The notes beneath the pieces are model-generated. The model did no database searches and had not been told where the DNA came from. It saw only the letters and a program-made list of their open reading frames with translations. Positions 1-8,478 of a stretch of 64,000 nt of DNA are shown piece by piece. The stretch lies in assembly GCF_029919115.1 (NCBI RefSeq), contig NZ_CP123990.1, positions 248,001-312,000 of the forward strand, written 5' to 3'. The position numbers and the translations under genes are program-made. This stretch comes from Variovorax paradoxus (GTDB taxonomy: Bacteria; Pseudomonadota; Gammaproteobacteria; Burkholderiales; Burkholderiaceae_C). Position 1 is the stretch's first letter. Each line of letters begins with the position of its first letter.

Positions 1-424
1 CGCCGTACCAGTTCTCTTCATGCAGCATGTTGAGCGTGCCCAGTGTTTCGCCGCGCCAGCGCAGCGGAATGTTCAGCACGCTGCGGCAGCCCAGCGAAAT
101 GATGAGTTCGTGGTCGTAGAAGACGTCGCGCAGGTCGTCGGCGTTGCGGCCGATGTAAGGCAGGCCACGCTGCATCACCTGCTGCATCCACGGCGAGTCG
201 GTAACCGGCTTGCGGCCGCCCACCGGGTAGGCCTCGCGCATGTTGGTGTACACGCGCTCCGACTCCCGCGCCTCCCGGTGGTGCACCAGGATGGTGAAGA
301 GCCGGTGGCCGATGGTTGCGGCCACCGCCTTCTCGAGCGCGTCGAAGGTGGCCTGGGGTTGCTGCGTGTCGGCGTGGGCGCGTGCGACGGCCGACAGCGA
401 CTCATCGAATGGCTTGGGTTGCAT
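1..424 (-). CDS. GAF-domain protein (partial, 3' end outside window)
   Basis: The first 141 residues are visible from an ATG at 424; the rest lies beyond base 1. The translation has a helical N-terminus (MQPKPFDESL) and then a GAF-like sensor fold, with segments such as IGHRLFTILVHH and VLNIPLRWRGETLGTLNML that are typical of free-standing GAF proteins binding a small ligand in the cytosol. The start lies only 12 bases after the stop of the MFS permease gene, so the two are probably co-transcribed and the protein may sense or act on the permease's substrate (inference). No effector domain can be seen because the gene is cut. Confidence 0.75.
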   Translation of the reverse strand, partial: MQPKPFDESLSAVARAHADTQQPQATFDALEKAVAATIGHRLFTILVHHREARESERVYTNMREAYPVGGRKPVTDSPWMQQVMQRGLPYIGRNADDLRDVFYDHELIISLGCRSVLNIPLRWRGETLGTLNMLHEENWYG

Positions 425-436
425 GGATGTCTTGGG

Positions 437-1804
437 TCAGGAAAGTTCGGTTGCCGCGATGTCCTCGAGCGAACGCCCGCGCGTCGGAATGCCCATGAAA
501 GTGACGGCCGCTGCGCCCAGCAGCAGCACCGCCGTGGTCATGCCGAACACGCCCGCAAAGCCCAGCGCCGGATAGATGAAGCCCACCAGGATCGGCGCCG
601 TGATGCCCCCGATGCGCCCGATGGCCGACGCCAGGCCGGAGCCCGTGGCGCGCACCTGCGTCGGAAACACCTCTGGCGTATAGGCGTAGACACCCGCATA
701 GGTGCCGTTCATGAAGAAGGACAGCAGAACGCCCGCCGCCATGATCTGCGCGTCGCTGTGCGTAAAGGCCAGCCCCAGCGCCGAGATGCCGCCCAGCAGC
801 ATGTAGCTCACGATGGTCGCCTGCCGGCCGATCTTCTCGTTGAGCCACGCGGCCGAGAAGTAGCCCGGAATCTGCGCGAGATAGATCACGAGCGAGTAGC
901 CGAAGCTCTTGGTGATCGTCATGCCGTTCTGGATCAGCAGGCTGGGAATCCACGTGAAGAACGAGTAGTAGCTGAAGGTGATCGCCAGCCACATCAGCCA
1001 GGTCATGGTGCTGATGCGGATGAGCTTGCTGGAGACCAGCGTGGCGTAGTTCTTCAGCAGGCTGCCGCGGCTGTTGCTGGGCGGCGGCGCGGCCACGTCT
1101 TGCGCGTTGAGCGCGGGCAGCGCAAGGCCGCGCTGCACCGTCTCGGACTCCATTGCATCGACGATGGTTTCGGCTTCGGCCTGCCGGCCCTGGCTTTCGA
1201 GCCAGCGCGGCGATTCGGGCAGCGCACGGCGCCACCACAACAGCAGCAGCACCGGCATTGCGGTAATGAAGATGACGATGCGCCATCCCTGCGGATGCGC
1301 CGGCACGATGAAGTAGCCCAGCAGCGCCGCCGCGACGAAGCCGAACGAGAAGAAGCCCGCCAGTGCGCCGGTGAAAGTGCCCCGGTAGCGGCGCGCCACA
1401 AACTCCGAAAGGTAGGGCGCAATGATTGCGCTCTCCGCGCCTGCGCCGAAGCCGGCCACGATGCGCAGCGCAAGGAACACCGTCCAGCTGTCGACCATGC
1501 CGCTGAAGAGCGACGCCACGCAGTAGATCGCCAGCGCCGACATCATGACCACGCGCCGCCCGAACAGGTCTCCGCAGGTGCCTGACGCAAGCGCACCGAA
1601 GAAGAAGCCGATGAAGTTTGCGCTGGCCAGCACGCCGATCTGCACGCTGCTGAGCCCCCATTCGGTGCGCAGCACCGGCAGCACGAAAGCGATCACCGCG
1701 GCGTCCATTGCGTCGAAGGTGTAGCCCAGCCCTCCCATCATGAGCAGCCGGCGGTGAAAACCGGAGAAGGGCAGGCGCTCTATGCGAGCCGACAGCATGG
1801 TCAT
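437..1804 (-). CDS. MFS transporter, organic/aromatic acid:H+ symporter type
   Basis: A 455-residue protein with about 12 hydrophobic segments and the MFS loop 2-3 signature (GDLFGRR near residue 83). The opening GYTFDAMDAA carries the acidic residue in TM1 typical of the sugar/aromatic-acid porter branch. It should move a small organic acid across the inner membrane with protons. GAGGGA lies six bases before the chosen ATG. It is followed by a GAF gene and diverges from a LysR regulator at 1928, the usual arrangement for a regulator-controlled uptake gene. The substrate cannot be read from the sequence; the next genes (CoA ligase, dehydrogenase, BKACE) suggest a carboxylic acid. Confidence 0.85.
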   Translation of the reverse strand: MTMLSARIERLPFSGFHRRLLMMGGLGYTFDAMDAAVIAFVLPVLRTEWGLSSVQIGVLASANFIGFFFGALASGTCGDLFGRRVVMMSALAIYCVASLFSGMVDSWTVFLALRIVAGFGAGAESAIIAPYLSEFVARRYRGTFTGALAGFFSFGFVAAALLGYFIVPAHPQGWRIVIFITAMPVLLLLWWRRALPESPRWLESQGRQAEAETIVDAMESETVQRGLALPALNAQDVAAPPPSNSRGSLLKNYATLVSSKLIRISTMTWLMWLAITFSYYSFFTWIPSLLIQNGMTITKSFGYSLVIYLAQIPGYFSAAWLNEKIGRQATIVSYMLLGGISALGLAFTHSDAQIMAAGVLLSFFMNGTYAGVYAYTPEVFPTQVRATGSGLASAIGRIGGITAPILVGFIYPALGFAGVFGMTTAVLLLGAAAVTFMGIPTRGRSLEDIAATELS

Positions 1805-1875
1805 GTGAATCCCTCGACTTCGGTGGTGGTGCGTTGAAGCGGCAGATCGTAGGATCGCGGGGATATCACGACAAA

Positions 1876-1899
1876 TTTATACGTGTGATTGTGTTTATA
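1876..1899. promoter_or_regulatory. Candidate LysR control region between MFS and LysR genes
   Basis: The 123-base gap between the divergent permease and LysR genes is AT-rich at its centre. TTTATA occurs twice at 18-base spacing (1876-1881 and 1894-1899) within sequence containing GTGTG. LysR regulators usually bind such divergent gaps. Direct evidence is limited to the repeat; its role is inferred. Confidence 0.3.
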
Positions 1900-1927
1900 G
1901 ATCCAGTGAATGATCGGGCCGCACACA

Positions 1928-2806
1928 ATGAACTACCGCTCTGCCGATCTCAACCTGCTGAAGGTGTTCGAGGCCCTCATGACCGAAGGCAACGTCACGC
2001 GGGCAGCCAGCAAGCTGTCGCTCACGCAGCCCGCGGTCAGCAATGCGCTGCGCCGCTTGCGGGAAACCTTCGACGACGCGCTCTTCGTGCGCAGCGGTGC
2101 CGGCGTCAACCCGACGCGGCGGGCCATCGACCTGTGGGAGCCGCTGTCGCAGTCGCTGCATGCGATTCGCGGCACGCTCGACGTCGAGCGCTTCGATGCC
2201 CTGCGAAGCACCGCAAGCCTGAGCATCGCAATGTCCGACTACGTGTCGGGCATCGTGGTGCCCCGGCTCGCCAGCAGGCTCAGCAAGTCGGGGCCTTCGA
2301 TGCAGATCCACGCCATTCCCAACACGCTGGTCGATTTCGACAAGGTGCTGGCCGACAACAAGGCCGATTTCGCGATCAGTGTCTACAACGAGGAAGTGCA
2401 GCGCCCGGCGTTTCTCAAGTCGAGGGCGCTGTGGTCGCCCGATTTCGTCTGCGTCATGCGCACCGGGCATCCGCTGGCGCGCGCCGACAGGATTCCGCTG
2501 AAAAAATTCCTGGCGGCGCGCCACGTGGACGTGAGCCTGGTCGGCAAGACCACGCCCACCTACGACCTGTTCCTGCACAGCCGCGGGCTGCAGCGCAACC
2601 TGGTCGCGACGGTGAACCACTACGGCGCGGCGTACGAAGTGGTGCGCCGTTCCGACCTGATGGCGGTGCTGCCGTGGTCCGAAAAGTTCGAGCCCGCGCG
2701 CTGGCGGGCCTTCGCCGGATGCCGGTGCCGCTGGAGGCTCCGGCACGCATCATCGAACTCTTCTGGCACCAGCGGCACGAGACTTCGGCGCTGCACCAGT
2801 GGCTGA
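1928..2806 (+). CDS. LysR-family regulator with an apparent frameshift near its 3' end
   Basis: The N-terminal winged helix is clear (residues 5-65, with ASKLSLTQPAVSNALRRLRE), followed by a NodD/LeuO-like ligand domain. ATG 1928 is preferred over an upstream ATG at 1910 because the family begins close to NYRSADLNLLKVFEAL. In frame, the reading stops at 2806, but from about base 2700 the protein turns into an Arg/Cys/Ser-rich string. The adjacent frame instead continues with a normal LysR ending (PLEAPARIIELFWHQR through LALFEQPS) to 2844. Adding one C at 2700/2701 joins the halves into a normal 305-residue protein. So this is either a one-base deletion that alters the last 40-50 residues, or a sequencing error. 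It probably regulates the divergent MFS gene. Confidence 0.75.
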   Translation: MNYRSADLNLLKVFEALMTEGNVTRAASKLSLTQPAVSNALRRLRETFDDALFVRSGAGVNPTRRAIDLWEPLSQSLHAIRGTLDVERFDALRSTASLSIAMSDYVSGIVVPRLASRLSKSGPSMQIHAIPNTLVDFDKVLADNKADFAISVYNEEVQRPAFLKSRALWSPDFVCVMRTGHPLARADRIPLKKFLAARHVDVSLVGKTTPTYDLFLHSRGLQRNLVATVNHYGAAYEVVRRSDLMAVLPWSEKFEPARWRAFAGCRCRWRLRHASSNSSGTSGTRLRRCTSG

Positions 2807-2844
2807 AGAACACGCTGCTGGCGCTGTTCGAGCAGCCTTCGTGA

Positions 2845-4650
2845 TCAGGCGCGCAGGTGTATCACCTGCAGGTCGTGGTGCGCGCCGGCATGCAGCCGTG
2901 CCACCTCGGCCGCGCGCCGCGTGAGCACTGCTCGCTGGTTGATGTAGCCCTTGTCGGTGATCTCGCCCGCATCGAGGCTCGGCGGCTCGGAGAGCACCAG
3001 CGCGCGCGTGGGGCATTGCGACGAGCCCGCGCCTTCGTCCCGCAGTGTGCGCAGCACGTCGGCAATTCGCTCTGCAAGTGCCTGTGGCGCAGCTTGCGGA
3101 GCGGCAAACACCAGCATGCCGATCTCGTCGCTGTCGTGGCCGGTGAGCACCACGTCCTGCGCATGCGGCGCCAGCATCGACACCAGCTTGACGCGCAGGG
3201 TACCCACCGACACCCAGGTGCCGCTCGAGAGCTTGAAGTCTTCCGCCACGCGGCCGTTGAAGACCACGCCGCGCTCGGGCCGGCCGGCATCGGCCAGGTA
3301 GCCCGCATCGCCGATGCGGTAGTAGCCTTCTTCGTCGAAAGCCTCCGCCGTTTCACGCGGCGCATGCCGATAGCCCGGAAACACCGAGACACCCTTCACG
3401 CGCATCTCGAGCTTCTGCCCGTTGGGCACGAACTTGAGCTCGAGCCCCGGCAGCGGCGCGCCGATGCAGCCCGCGCCGTCGAGCTTCCAGTGCGCCGAGG
3501 TGATGGCCGGCGACGTCTCGGTTGCGCCCCATGAGGTGGTGAGCCACAGCGGGCGCTCGGGCCGTACGCGCTGGGCCACCGCTTCGAGCCGCTGCCAGGT
3601 CGAAGGCGCGAGCGCCGCCGCTGCGTAGAAGGCCAGCCGCAGCCGCGAGAACACCTCGGCGGCCAGCGCGTCGTCGGCTTCGAGAAACGGCAGCAGCATG
3701 TCGAAGCCGCGCGGCACGTTGAACAGCAGCGTCGGCTTTACCTCTCGCAGGTTGCGCACGGTCTTTTCGATGAGCCCCGGCGCCGGCCGGCCTTCGTCGA
3801 TGTAGAGCGCGCCGCCGTGGCACAGCACCATGTTCAGGTTGTGGTTGGCGCCGAAGGTGTGGCTCCAGGGCAGCCAGTCGACCAGCACCGGCTTCTCCAG
3901 TGCGAGAAAGCGCCAGGTCTGCGCCATCATCTGCTGGTTGGCGCACAGCATGCGATGGGTGTTGATCACCACCTTGGGCTTGCCCGTGGAGCCCGAGGTC
4001 AGCAGGTACTTGGCGTGGGTGTCGGGCAGCACGGCCTGGTAGGCCTGCGTCACGGCCGGCGTTTCGCTGGCCTCGAGCAACTGCGCAAAGGGCAGGGCGC
4101 CGGCGTGCGCGTCGGCATTGCAGCTGAACACCGCCACCGCCTCCACGCCGCAGCCCGCGAGCGCGCCGCCGTACACCTTGGCGTCCGATGCGTAGACCAG
4201 CGCCGGTTGCAGCGCCTGCAGCATGCCGTGCAGCCGCGACGGGTCCTTGGCCATGCGCGAGTACGCGCTTGACAGCGAGCAGGCCGTGCGCCCGATGTGC
4301 ATGGCCGCCAGCATCAGCACGGCATGGTCGATCGAGTTGTCCGAGAGGATTGCAATGGGCTTGCCCTCGGGCAGCTTCAGGTCGAGCAGGGCCTGCGCCA
4401 CCGCGCCCACGGCCTGGCGCAGCGCGCGGTAGTCGAGCCTGCGCCAGCCTTCGCCGCTCTCGTCGCGTTCCGCAAAGGCCAGCGCATCGGGCGTTTCGCG
4501 CGCCCACCGTTCGATCCATTCGCCGATGCACCGCGCGTAGGGCTTGAGCGCCATCGGCGAACGCAGCGCGAAGGAGCCGTCGTCGAAATCGATGCGCACC
4601 GTGCGCGGCGGGGCGATCTGGCTCTCGTCAAGGAGGAAGTCGTCGTTCAT
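2845..4650 (-). CDS. Feruloyl-CoA synthase-like acyl-CoA ligase (ANL superfamily)
   Basis: A 601-residue ATP-dependent acid-CoA ligase. The P-loop TSGSTGKPKVVINTH, the A5-like WGATETSP and the hinge region near GRVAEDFKL are visible, and the N-terminus (LDESQIAPPRTVRI, then YARCIGEWIERWA) resembles the feruloyl-CoA synthase branch of the ANL family. These enzymes adenylate a carboxylate and load it on CoA in the cytosol. The gene starts two bases after the stop of the dehydrogenase upstream and is the last member of the leftward unit that begins with BKACE. No enoyl-CoA hydratase/aldolase or vanillin dehydrogenase lies nearby, so ferulate itself is not assured as substrate. An AAGGAG-type site precedes the ATG less clearly than in its neighbours. 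Confidence 0.82.
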   Translation of the reverse strand: MNDDFLLDESQIAPPRTVRIDFDDGSFALRSPMALKPYARCIGEWIERWARETPDALAFAERDESGEGWRRLDYRALRQAVGAVAQALLDLKLPEGKPIAILSDNSIDHAVLMLAAMHIGRTACSLSSAYSRMAKDPSRLHGMLQALQPALVYASDAKVYGGALAGCGVEAVAVFSCNADAHAGALPFAQLLEASETPAVTQAYQAVLPDTHAKYLLTSGSTGKPKVVINTHRMLCANQQMMAQTWRFLALEKPVLVDWLPWSHTFGANHNLNMVLCHGGALYIDEGRPAPGLIEKTVRNLREVKPTLLFNVPRGFDMLLPFLEADDALAAEVFSRLRLAFYAAAALAPSTWQRLEAVAQRVRPERPLWLTTSWGATETSPAITSAHWKLDGAGCIGAPLPGLELKFVPNGQKLEMRVKGVSVFPGYRHAPRETAEAFDEEGYYRIGDAGYLADAGRPERGVVFNGRVAEDFKLSSGTWVSVGTLRVKLVSMLAPHAQDVVLTGHDSDEIGMLVFAAPQAAPQALAERIADVLRTLRDEGAGSSQCPTRALVLSEPPSLDAGEITDKGYINQRAVLTRRAAEVARLHAGAHHDLQVIHLRA

Positions 4651-4651
4651 G

Positions 4652-5611
4652 TCAATCGAGTTTGCCGGTATCGGCTTTGGCGCGAATCAGGTTCAACAGC
4701 AGGATGTCGCGGGCGGCTTCGAGGTCGGCCACGCGCCGCGAACCCAGTTCTTCGGCCACGCCCTCGGCCACCTTCTCTTTGAGCTCTTCCGTCATCGACG
4801 GCGCGCCGAGATCCTTCCACCAGTCTTCGATCGGTCCGCCCAGATGGGCGAGCACATGCTCGAGGCCGCCCGCGCCACCCGAGAGGTGCAGGTTCATGAA
4901 AGGGCCCATCACGGCCCAGCGCAAGCCGGGGCCGTGCGCAATGGCGGTGTCGATGTCGGCCACGCTCGCCACGCCTTCGTTGACCAGGTGAAAGGCCTCG
5001 CGCCAGAGCGCGGCCTGCAGCCGGTTGGCAATGTGGCCCTTGACCTCGCGCTTCACATGGATCGGCCGCTTGCCGATAGCGGCATAGAAGGCCATCGTGC
5101 GTTCGATAGTCTCGGCGGAAGTGCGCTCGCCGCCGACAACTTCCACCAGCGGAATCAGGTGCGGAGGATTGAACGGATGGCCCAGCACCACGCGCTCCGG
5201 GTGCTTGCATTCGGCTTGCACCGCACTGATGGCCAGCCCTGAAGAGCTCGACGCCAGGATGGCATGGGCCGGCGCGGCCTCGTCCATGCGCCGGAACAGG
5301 TCAACCTTGAAGTCCAGCCGCTCGGGGCCGCTTTCCTGCACGAAGTCGGCGTGCGCCACTGCATCTTCAAGCCGCGCATGAAAGCGCAGCCGACCGGGCG
5401 AGGCCCCGGTGGCCAGGCCGAAGCGTTCGAGCGTCGGCCAGTGTGCGGCCACCGCCGCGCGCAGCCGCGCTTCGGCGTCGGGCGAGGGATCGGTGGCGTC
5501 CACGTCCAGGCCCTTCGCCAGGAAGAAGGCAGCCCAGCTGGCGCCGATGACGCCAGTGGCAACCACCGCCACGCGTTGGGGAATTTCCGCCGGTTGGGGA
5601 GTCGGTTCCAT
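4652..5611 (-). CDS. 3-hydroxyacyl-CoA / L-carnitine dehydrogenase family protein
   Basis: About 319 residues, with an NAD-binding Rossmann domain followed by the helical 3-hydroxyacyl-CoA dehydrogenase domain; GHPFNPPHLIPLVEV and the C-terminal GPGLRWAVMGPF are diagnostic. The GPGLRWA pattern and domain length resemble L-carnitine 3-dehydrogenase as much as 3-hydroxybutyryl-CoA dehydrogenase. The family oxidises a 3-hydroxy acid or thioester to the 3-keto form with NAD+. The first glycine of the usual GxGxxG is replaced: residues read ATGVIG. GAGG lies eight bases before ATG 5611 but only two before the in-frame ATG at 5617, which favours 5611. A BKACE gene in the same unit would cleave a beta-keto acid, matching a carnitine-type sequence of reactions (inference). 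Confidence 0.8.
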   Translation of the reverse strand: MEPTPQPAEIPQRVAVVATGVIGASWAAFFLAKGLDVDATDPSPDAEARLRAAVAAHWPTLERFGLATGASPGRLRFHARLEDAVAHADFVQESGPERLDFKVDLFRRMDEAAPAHAILASSSSGLAISAVQAECKHPERVVLGHPFNPPHLIPLVEVVGGERTSAETIERTMAFYAAIGKRPIHVKREVKGHIANRLQAALWREAFHLVNEGVASVADIDTAIAHGPGLRWAVMGPFMNLHLSGGAGGLEHVLAHLGGPIEDWWKDLGAPSMTEELKEKVAEGVAEELGSRRVADLEAARDILLLNLIRAKADTGKLD

Positions 5612-5621
5612 CCGCATCGCC

Positions 5622-6614
5622 TCAGGAATCCGCCGTGAAGCCGATCTTCTTTACCAGCGGCCCCCAGCGCTCCGCCTCGGCCCGCTGCGAGCGCGCCATT
5701 TCCTCGGCCGTGGAGCCCTGGGCGATCAGGCCGACCACGACCAGGCTGTCCGTCACCACCTTTTCCTTGATGGCCGCATTGATCGCGGCATTGGCCGCGG
5801 CCACCACGCTGGCAGGCGTTTTGGCCGGTGCATAGAAGCCGAACCACTCCTCGGTGGTCAGCTCCCCGAAGCCCTGCTCGGCAAAGGTCGGCACTTCCGG
5901 CGAGAAGGGCGAGCGCGCCTTGCCCGATGTGGCAATCAGCCGCAGCTTGCCGGCCTTGTGGTTGGGAATGAAGTCGCCGCTCGGGGTGACCATGGCGGCG
6001 ATCTGCCCGCCCACCACGTCGGTCACGCCGGGAATCGAACCGCGATAGGGCACGTGCTTCAGGTCGACCCCATTGTTCAAACCCAGCAGCGCGCCGATGA
6101 AGTGCGGCGTGGAGCCGGCGGCAGGCGACCCATAGCTGGCCTGGTTGGGGTTGGCCTTGGCCCAGGCCAGGAAGTCTTTTACCGTGCGCACATCGGCCGG
6201 CACCAGAGGGCCGATGGCCAGCCCGTGGTGCATGACGGCGGCAATCGACACCGGCACGAAGTCCCTGCTCGGGTCGTAGCTGAGCTTGCTGTAGATGTGC
6301 GGATAGATCGAGGTGCACGAGAACGGCGACAGCGCCAGCACGCTGCCGTCGGCCGGCGCGCTCTTGAGCGTTTCCAGTGCAATGCGGCCGCCCGCGCCCG
6401 GCTTGTTCTCGACCACGGCCACGTTGCGGGTGTAGGCCGAGCCCGCGAGCTTTTCGCCCACGCGGCGCGCCACGCTGTCGCCCGAGCTGCCGGCCGGAAA
6501 GCCGTAGTAGATCTTGACCTGCTCGAGCGCCTGGGCCAGCGCGGCCAAGGGCGAGAGGGTGCCCAGCGCAGTGGCTGCGCCCAGGGTGTGGAGGAAGTGG
6601 CGGCGGTTGTTCAT
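5622..6614 (-). CDS. Bug/TTT-type periplasmic substrate-binding protein
   Basis: A 330-residue secreted protein of the Bug family, very common in Betaproteobacteria, which binds carboxylates and related small molecules in the periplasm. The signal peptide (NNRRHFLHTLGAATALG) has a twin-arginine start, suggesting Tat or Sec export. The mature part begins with VKIYYGFPAGSSGD, equivalent to the family's ligand loop, and contains HVPYRGSIPGVTDV and VPTFAEQGF landmarks. ATG 6614 is chosen because AGGAGA precedes it by seven bases; an upstream ATG at 6650 lacks both this site and a signal peptide. No tripartite permease subunits are beside it, as is usual for orphan Bug proteins. It probably captures the compound degraded by the surrounding enzymes. 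Confidence 0.88.
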   Translation of the reverse strand: MNNRRHFLHTLGAATALGTLSPLAALAQALEQVKIYYGFPAGSSGDSVARRVGEKLAGSAYTRNVAVVENKPGAGGRIALETLKSAPADGSVLALSPFSCTSIYPHIYSKLSYDPSRDFVPVSIAAVMHHGLAIGPLVPADVRTVKDFLAWAKANPNQASYGSPAAGSTPHFIGALLGLNNGVDLKHVPYRGSIPGVTDVVGGQIAAMVTPSGDFIPNHKAGKLRLIATSGKARSPFSPEVPTFAEQGFGELTTEEWFGFYAPAKTPASVVAAANAAINAAIKEKVVTDSLVVVGLIAQGSTAEEMARSQRAEAERWGPLVKKIGFTADS

Positions 6615-6675
6615 GGCATGTCTCCTGTTTTTCTGGCGGGTATCCGGCAAGGTTCTGCGGGTTCGATCGGCCGCT

Positions 6676-7599
6676 TCAACGCGGCGCGAACTCGGGGCGC
6701 GGCCCGCCTCTGCGCGGCAGTCCCATCATCTGCCTTGCTTCGGCCGGCGTGGCCACTTCCATGTCGAGCTCATGGATAACGCGCACGATGCGCTCGGTGA
6801 GCTGCACGTTGGTGGCGAGCTCGCCATGGCGGAAGTAAAGGTTGTCTTCCAGCCCCACGCGCGCATGCCCGCCCAGGAGCAGCGCCGCCACGTTCGCTTC
6901 GAGCTGCGAGGTGCCGATGCCGCTCACGCCGAAGATGCTGCCGCGGGGCAATGTGTCCACCATCATCTGCAGGAAGCGCGGCGAGTACGGCATCGCGTTC
7001 TGGAAGTTGCGGTGCACGTTCATCACCAGGTTGATGAAGTAGGGCTCGTCGTCATGGCCCTCGCCGATCAGCGTGGTCGTGTCCTGCAGGATGTGGGTGG
7101 GGCTGAACACCTCCCACTCGGGCTTGATGCCGCGCGCCTTCATGCCGGCGGCCAGTTCGCGGCCGCGGGTAATGGGCGTGTCCATCAGGATCTGCTTGCC
7201 CTCGAAGCTCAGGTTCAGCGTGGTCGCATCCAGCGTGCACATCTCGGCGCCTGCATCCATGCCCTTGATGCGCTCTTCCCACGCGATCTCCCAGCGGTCG
7301 CCCGCCAGCGGCTTCACCATGTCGCCGTGCACGCCGCCGCCGGTGGAGTTGTTGATGACGATGTCGCAGTCGGCATTGCGGATGCGGCTGTTGATGTCGC
7401 GGTACACCTCGGCGTCGCAGGTGGCGCCGTCGTCGGGCCGCCGCGCGTGGATGGCCGCCACGCTGGCGCCGGCGTTCCAGCAGCGCAGCACGTCGGCCGC
7501 GATTTCGCCTGGCTGGGTGGGAAGGTGCGGGTTCTGCGACTTGTGCGCCATGCCGCCGGTGGGGGCAATGGTCACGATCACTTTGCGCTTCGACGACAT
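6676..7599 (-). CDS. Beta-keto acid cleavage enzyme family (BKACE, DUF849)
   Basis: A 307-residue TIM-barrel protein of the BKACE/3-keto-5-aminohexanoate cleavage family. Known members condense a beta-keto acid with acetyl-CoA and split it into acetoacetate plus a new CoA ester, using a metal held by two His and a Glu. Visible family segments are [31 protein letters not shown] and ARVGLEDN. The usual HxH pair after GASVV reads A49-I50-H51, so the first metal-binding His appears to be Ala and the following Asp is Arg. The chemistry may therefore differ from the characterised members. It heads the leftward unit with the Bug protein, dehydrogenase and CoA ligase, and diverges from a Crp/Fnr regulator. 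Confidence 0.82.
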   Translation of the reverse strand: MSSKRKVIVTIAPTGGMAHKSQNPHLPTQPGEIAADVLRCWNAGASVAAIHARRPDDGATCDAEVYRDINSRIRNADCDIVINNSTGGGVHGDMVKPLAGDRWEIAWEERIKGMDAGAEMCTLDATTLNLSFEGKQILMDTPITRGRELAAGMKARGIKPEWEVFSPTHILQDTTTLIGEGHDDEPYFINLVMNVHRNFQNAMPYSPRFLQMMVDTLPRGSIFGVSGIGTSQLEANVAALLLGGHARVGLEDNLYFRHGELATNVQLTERIVRVIHELDMEVATPAEARQMMGLPRRGGPRPEFAPR

Positions 7600-7744
7600 G
7601 CTCCGGGTCTCCTGGTGTCTTCGTTCATGGGGGGCGCGCTATTATTTTTTGGAGGCGCAGGCACACTCAGTCATTGCGACGACATTTGGAGTCAGGGTTT
7701 ACGCGGCGCGGCCCCTTTTCCGCGACATCAGGAGCTTTCTTTTC

Positions 7745-8452
7745 ATGTCCACGACGAAGCCGGCCATCAAGGCGGCATCGCTCACGATCGAGCAGCTGCT
7801 TCAGCGCTCGGCCTGGTTTCCGCTGCTCGACGAAGCGGCGCGCGAGCGGGTGCTCGACGAAATGCGCGAAGTCGAGGTTGCGGCCGGCGCCGCGCTGTGC
7901 CGCCGCGGCGATACGCCGCTGCACTGGTACGGCACGCTCGAAGGCCTGCTCAAGTGGTCGATCACCTCCAGCGACGGCCGCTCGGTCACCTTCGGCGGGC
8001 TCTCGGTCGGCTGCTGGTTCGGCGAAGGCACGCTGCTGCGCGCCGCCCCGCGCTCGGCCGATGTCATTGCGCTGCGGCCCAGCCGCGTAGCCCAGCTGCC
8101 GCTGGAGGCTTTCGAGTGGCTGCACCGCACCCAGCGCGGCTTCGATCACTTTCTGCTGCAGCAGCTCAATGAACGGCTGCACTGGTTCATGGGCAACTAC
8201 GCGGCGCACCGGCTGCTCGATGCCGACAGCCAGGTGGCCCGCGCGCTGGCGGGCCTGTTCCATCCGTGGCTGTATCCGGGCAGCGAGCTGCATCTGCAGA
8301 CCTCGCAAGAAGAGATTGCGAATCTCTCGGGGGTCTCGCGGCAGCGCTGCAATGCGGCGCTCAACAGGCTGAAGGAGGCGGGCTTCCTGCGGATCGAATA
8401 CGGCGGCATCACCGTGATTGACCTGGAAGGGCTGCGGCGGTTCATCGAGTAG
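7745..8452 (+). CDS. Crp/Fnr-family transcriptional regulator
   Basis: A 235-residue protein with an N-terminal cyclic-nucleotide-binding-like beta roll (residues about 25-140, including FGGLSVGCWFGEGTLL) and a C-terminal winged helix (TSQEEIANLSGVSRQRCN, recognition helix near residue 200). No N-terminal cysteine cluster of the FNR type is seen, so it is not an iron-sulfur oxygen sensor; the ligand is unknown. ATG 7745 is chosen because the fold starts just after it and AGGAG is at 7729-7733; the same frame stays open far upstream by chance. It diverges from the BKACE gene across a 145-base gap with AT-rich sequence, and is a plausible local regulator. Confidence 0.85.
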   Translation: MSTTKPAIKAASLTIEQLLQRSAWFPLLDEAARERVLDEMREVEVAAGAALCRRGDTPLHWYGTLEGLLKWSITSSDGRSVTFGGLSVGCWFGEGTLLRAAPRSADVIALRPSRVAQLPLEAFEWLHRTQRGFDHFLLQQLNERLHWFMGNYAAHRLLDADSQVARALAGLFHPWLYPGSELHLQTSQEEIANLSGVSRQRCNAALNRLKEAGFLRIEYGGITVIDLEGLRRFIE

Positions 8453-8470
8453 GCGCGGCTCGCCGCGCCT
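8451..8470. terminator. GC-rich hairpin between convergent genes
   Basis: AGGCGCGG, the loop CTCG and CCGCGCCT form a perfect eight-base-pair hairpin starting inside the Crp/Fnr stop codon and ending just before the tautomerase stop. There is no T-run on either strand, so it may slow or protect transcripts rather than act as a classic intrinsic terminator. Confidence 0.4.
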
Positions 8471-8478
8471 GGGCGCCC

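Noticed and set aside
20..1585. Long plus-strand open frame over the MFS and GAF genes
   Set aside because: Arg/His-rich product with no family likeness, opposite to two well-recognised genes; a typical shadow frame of GC-rich DNA.
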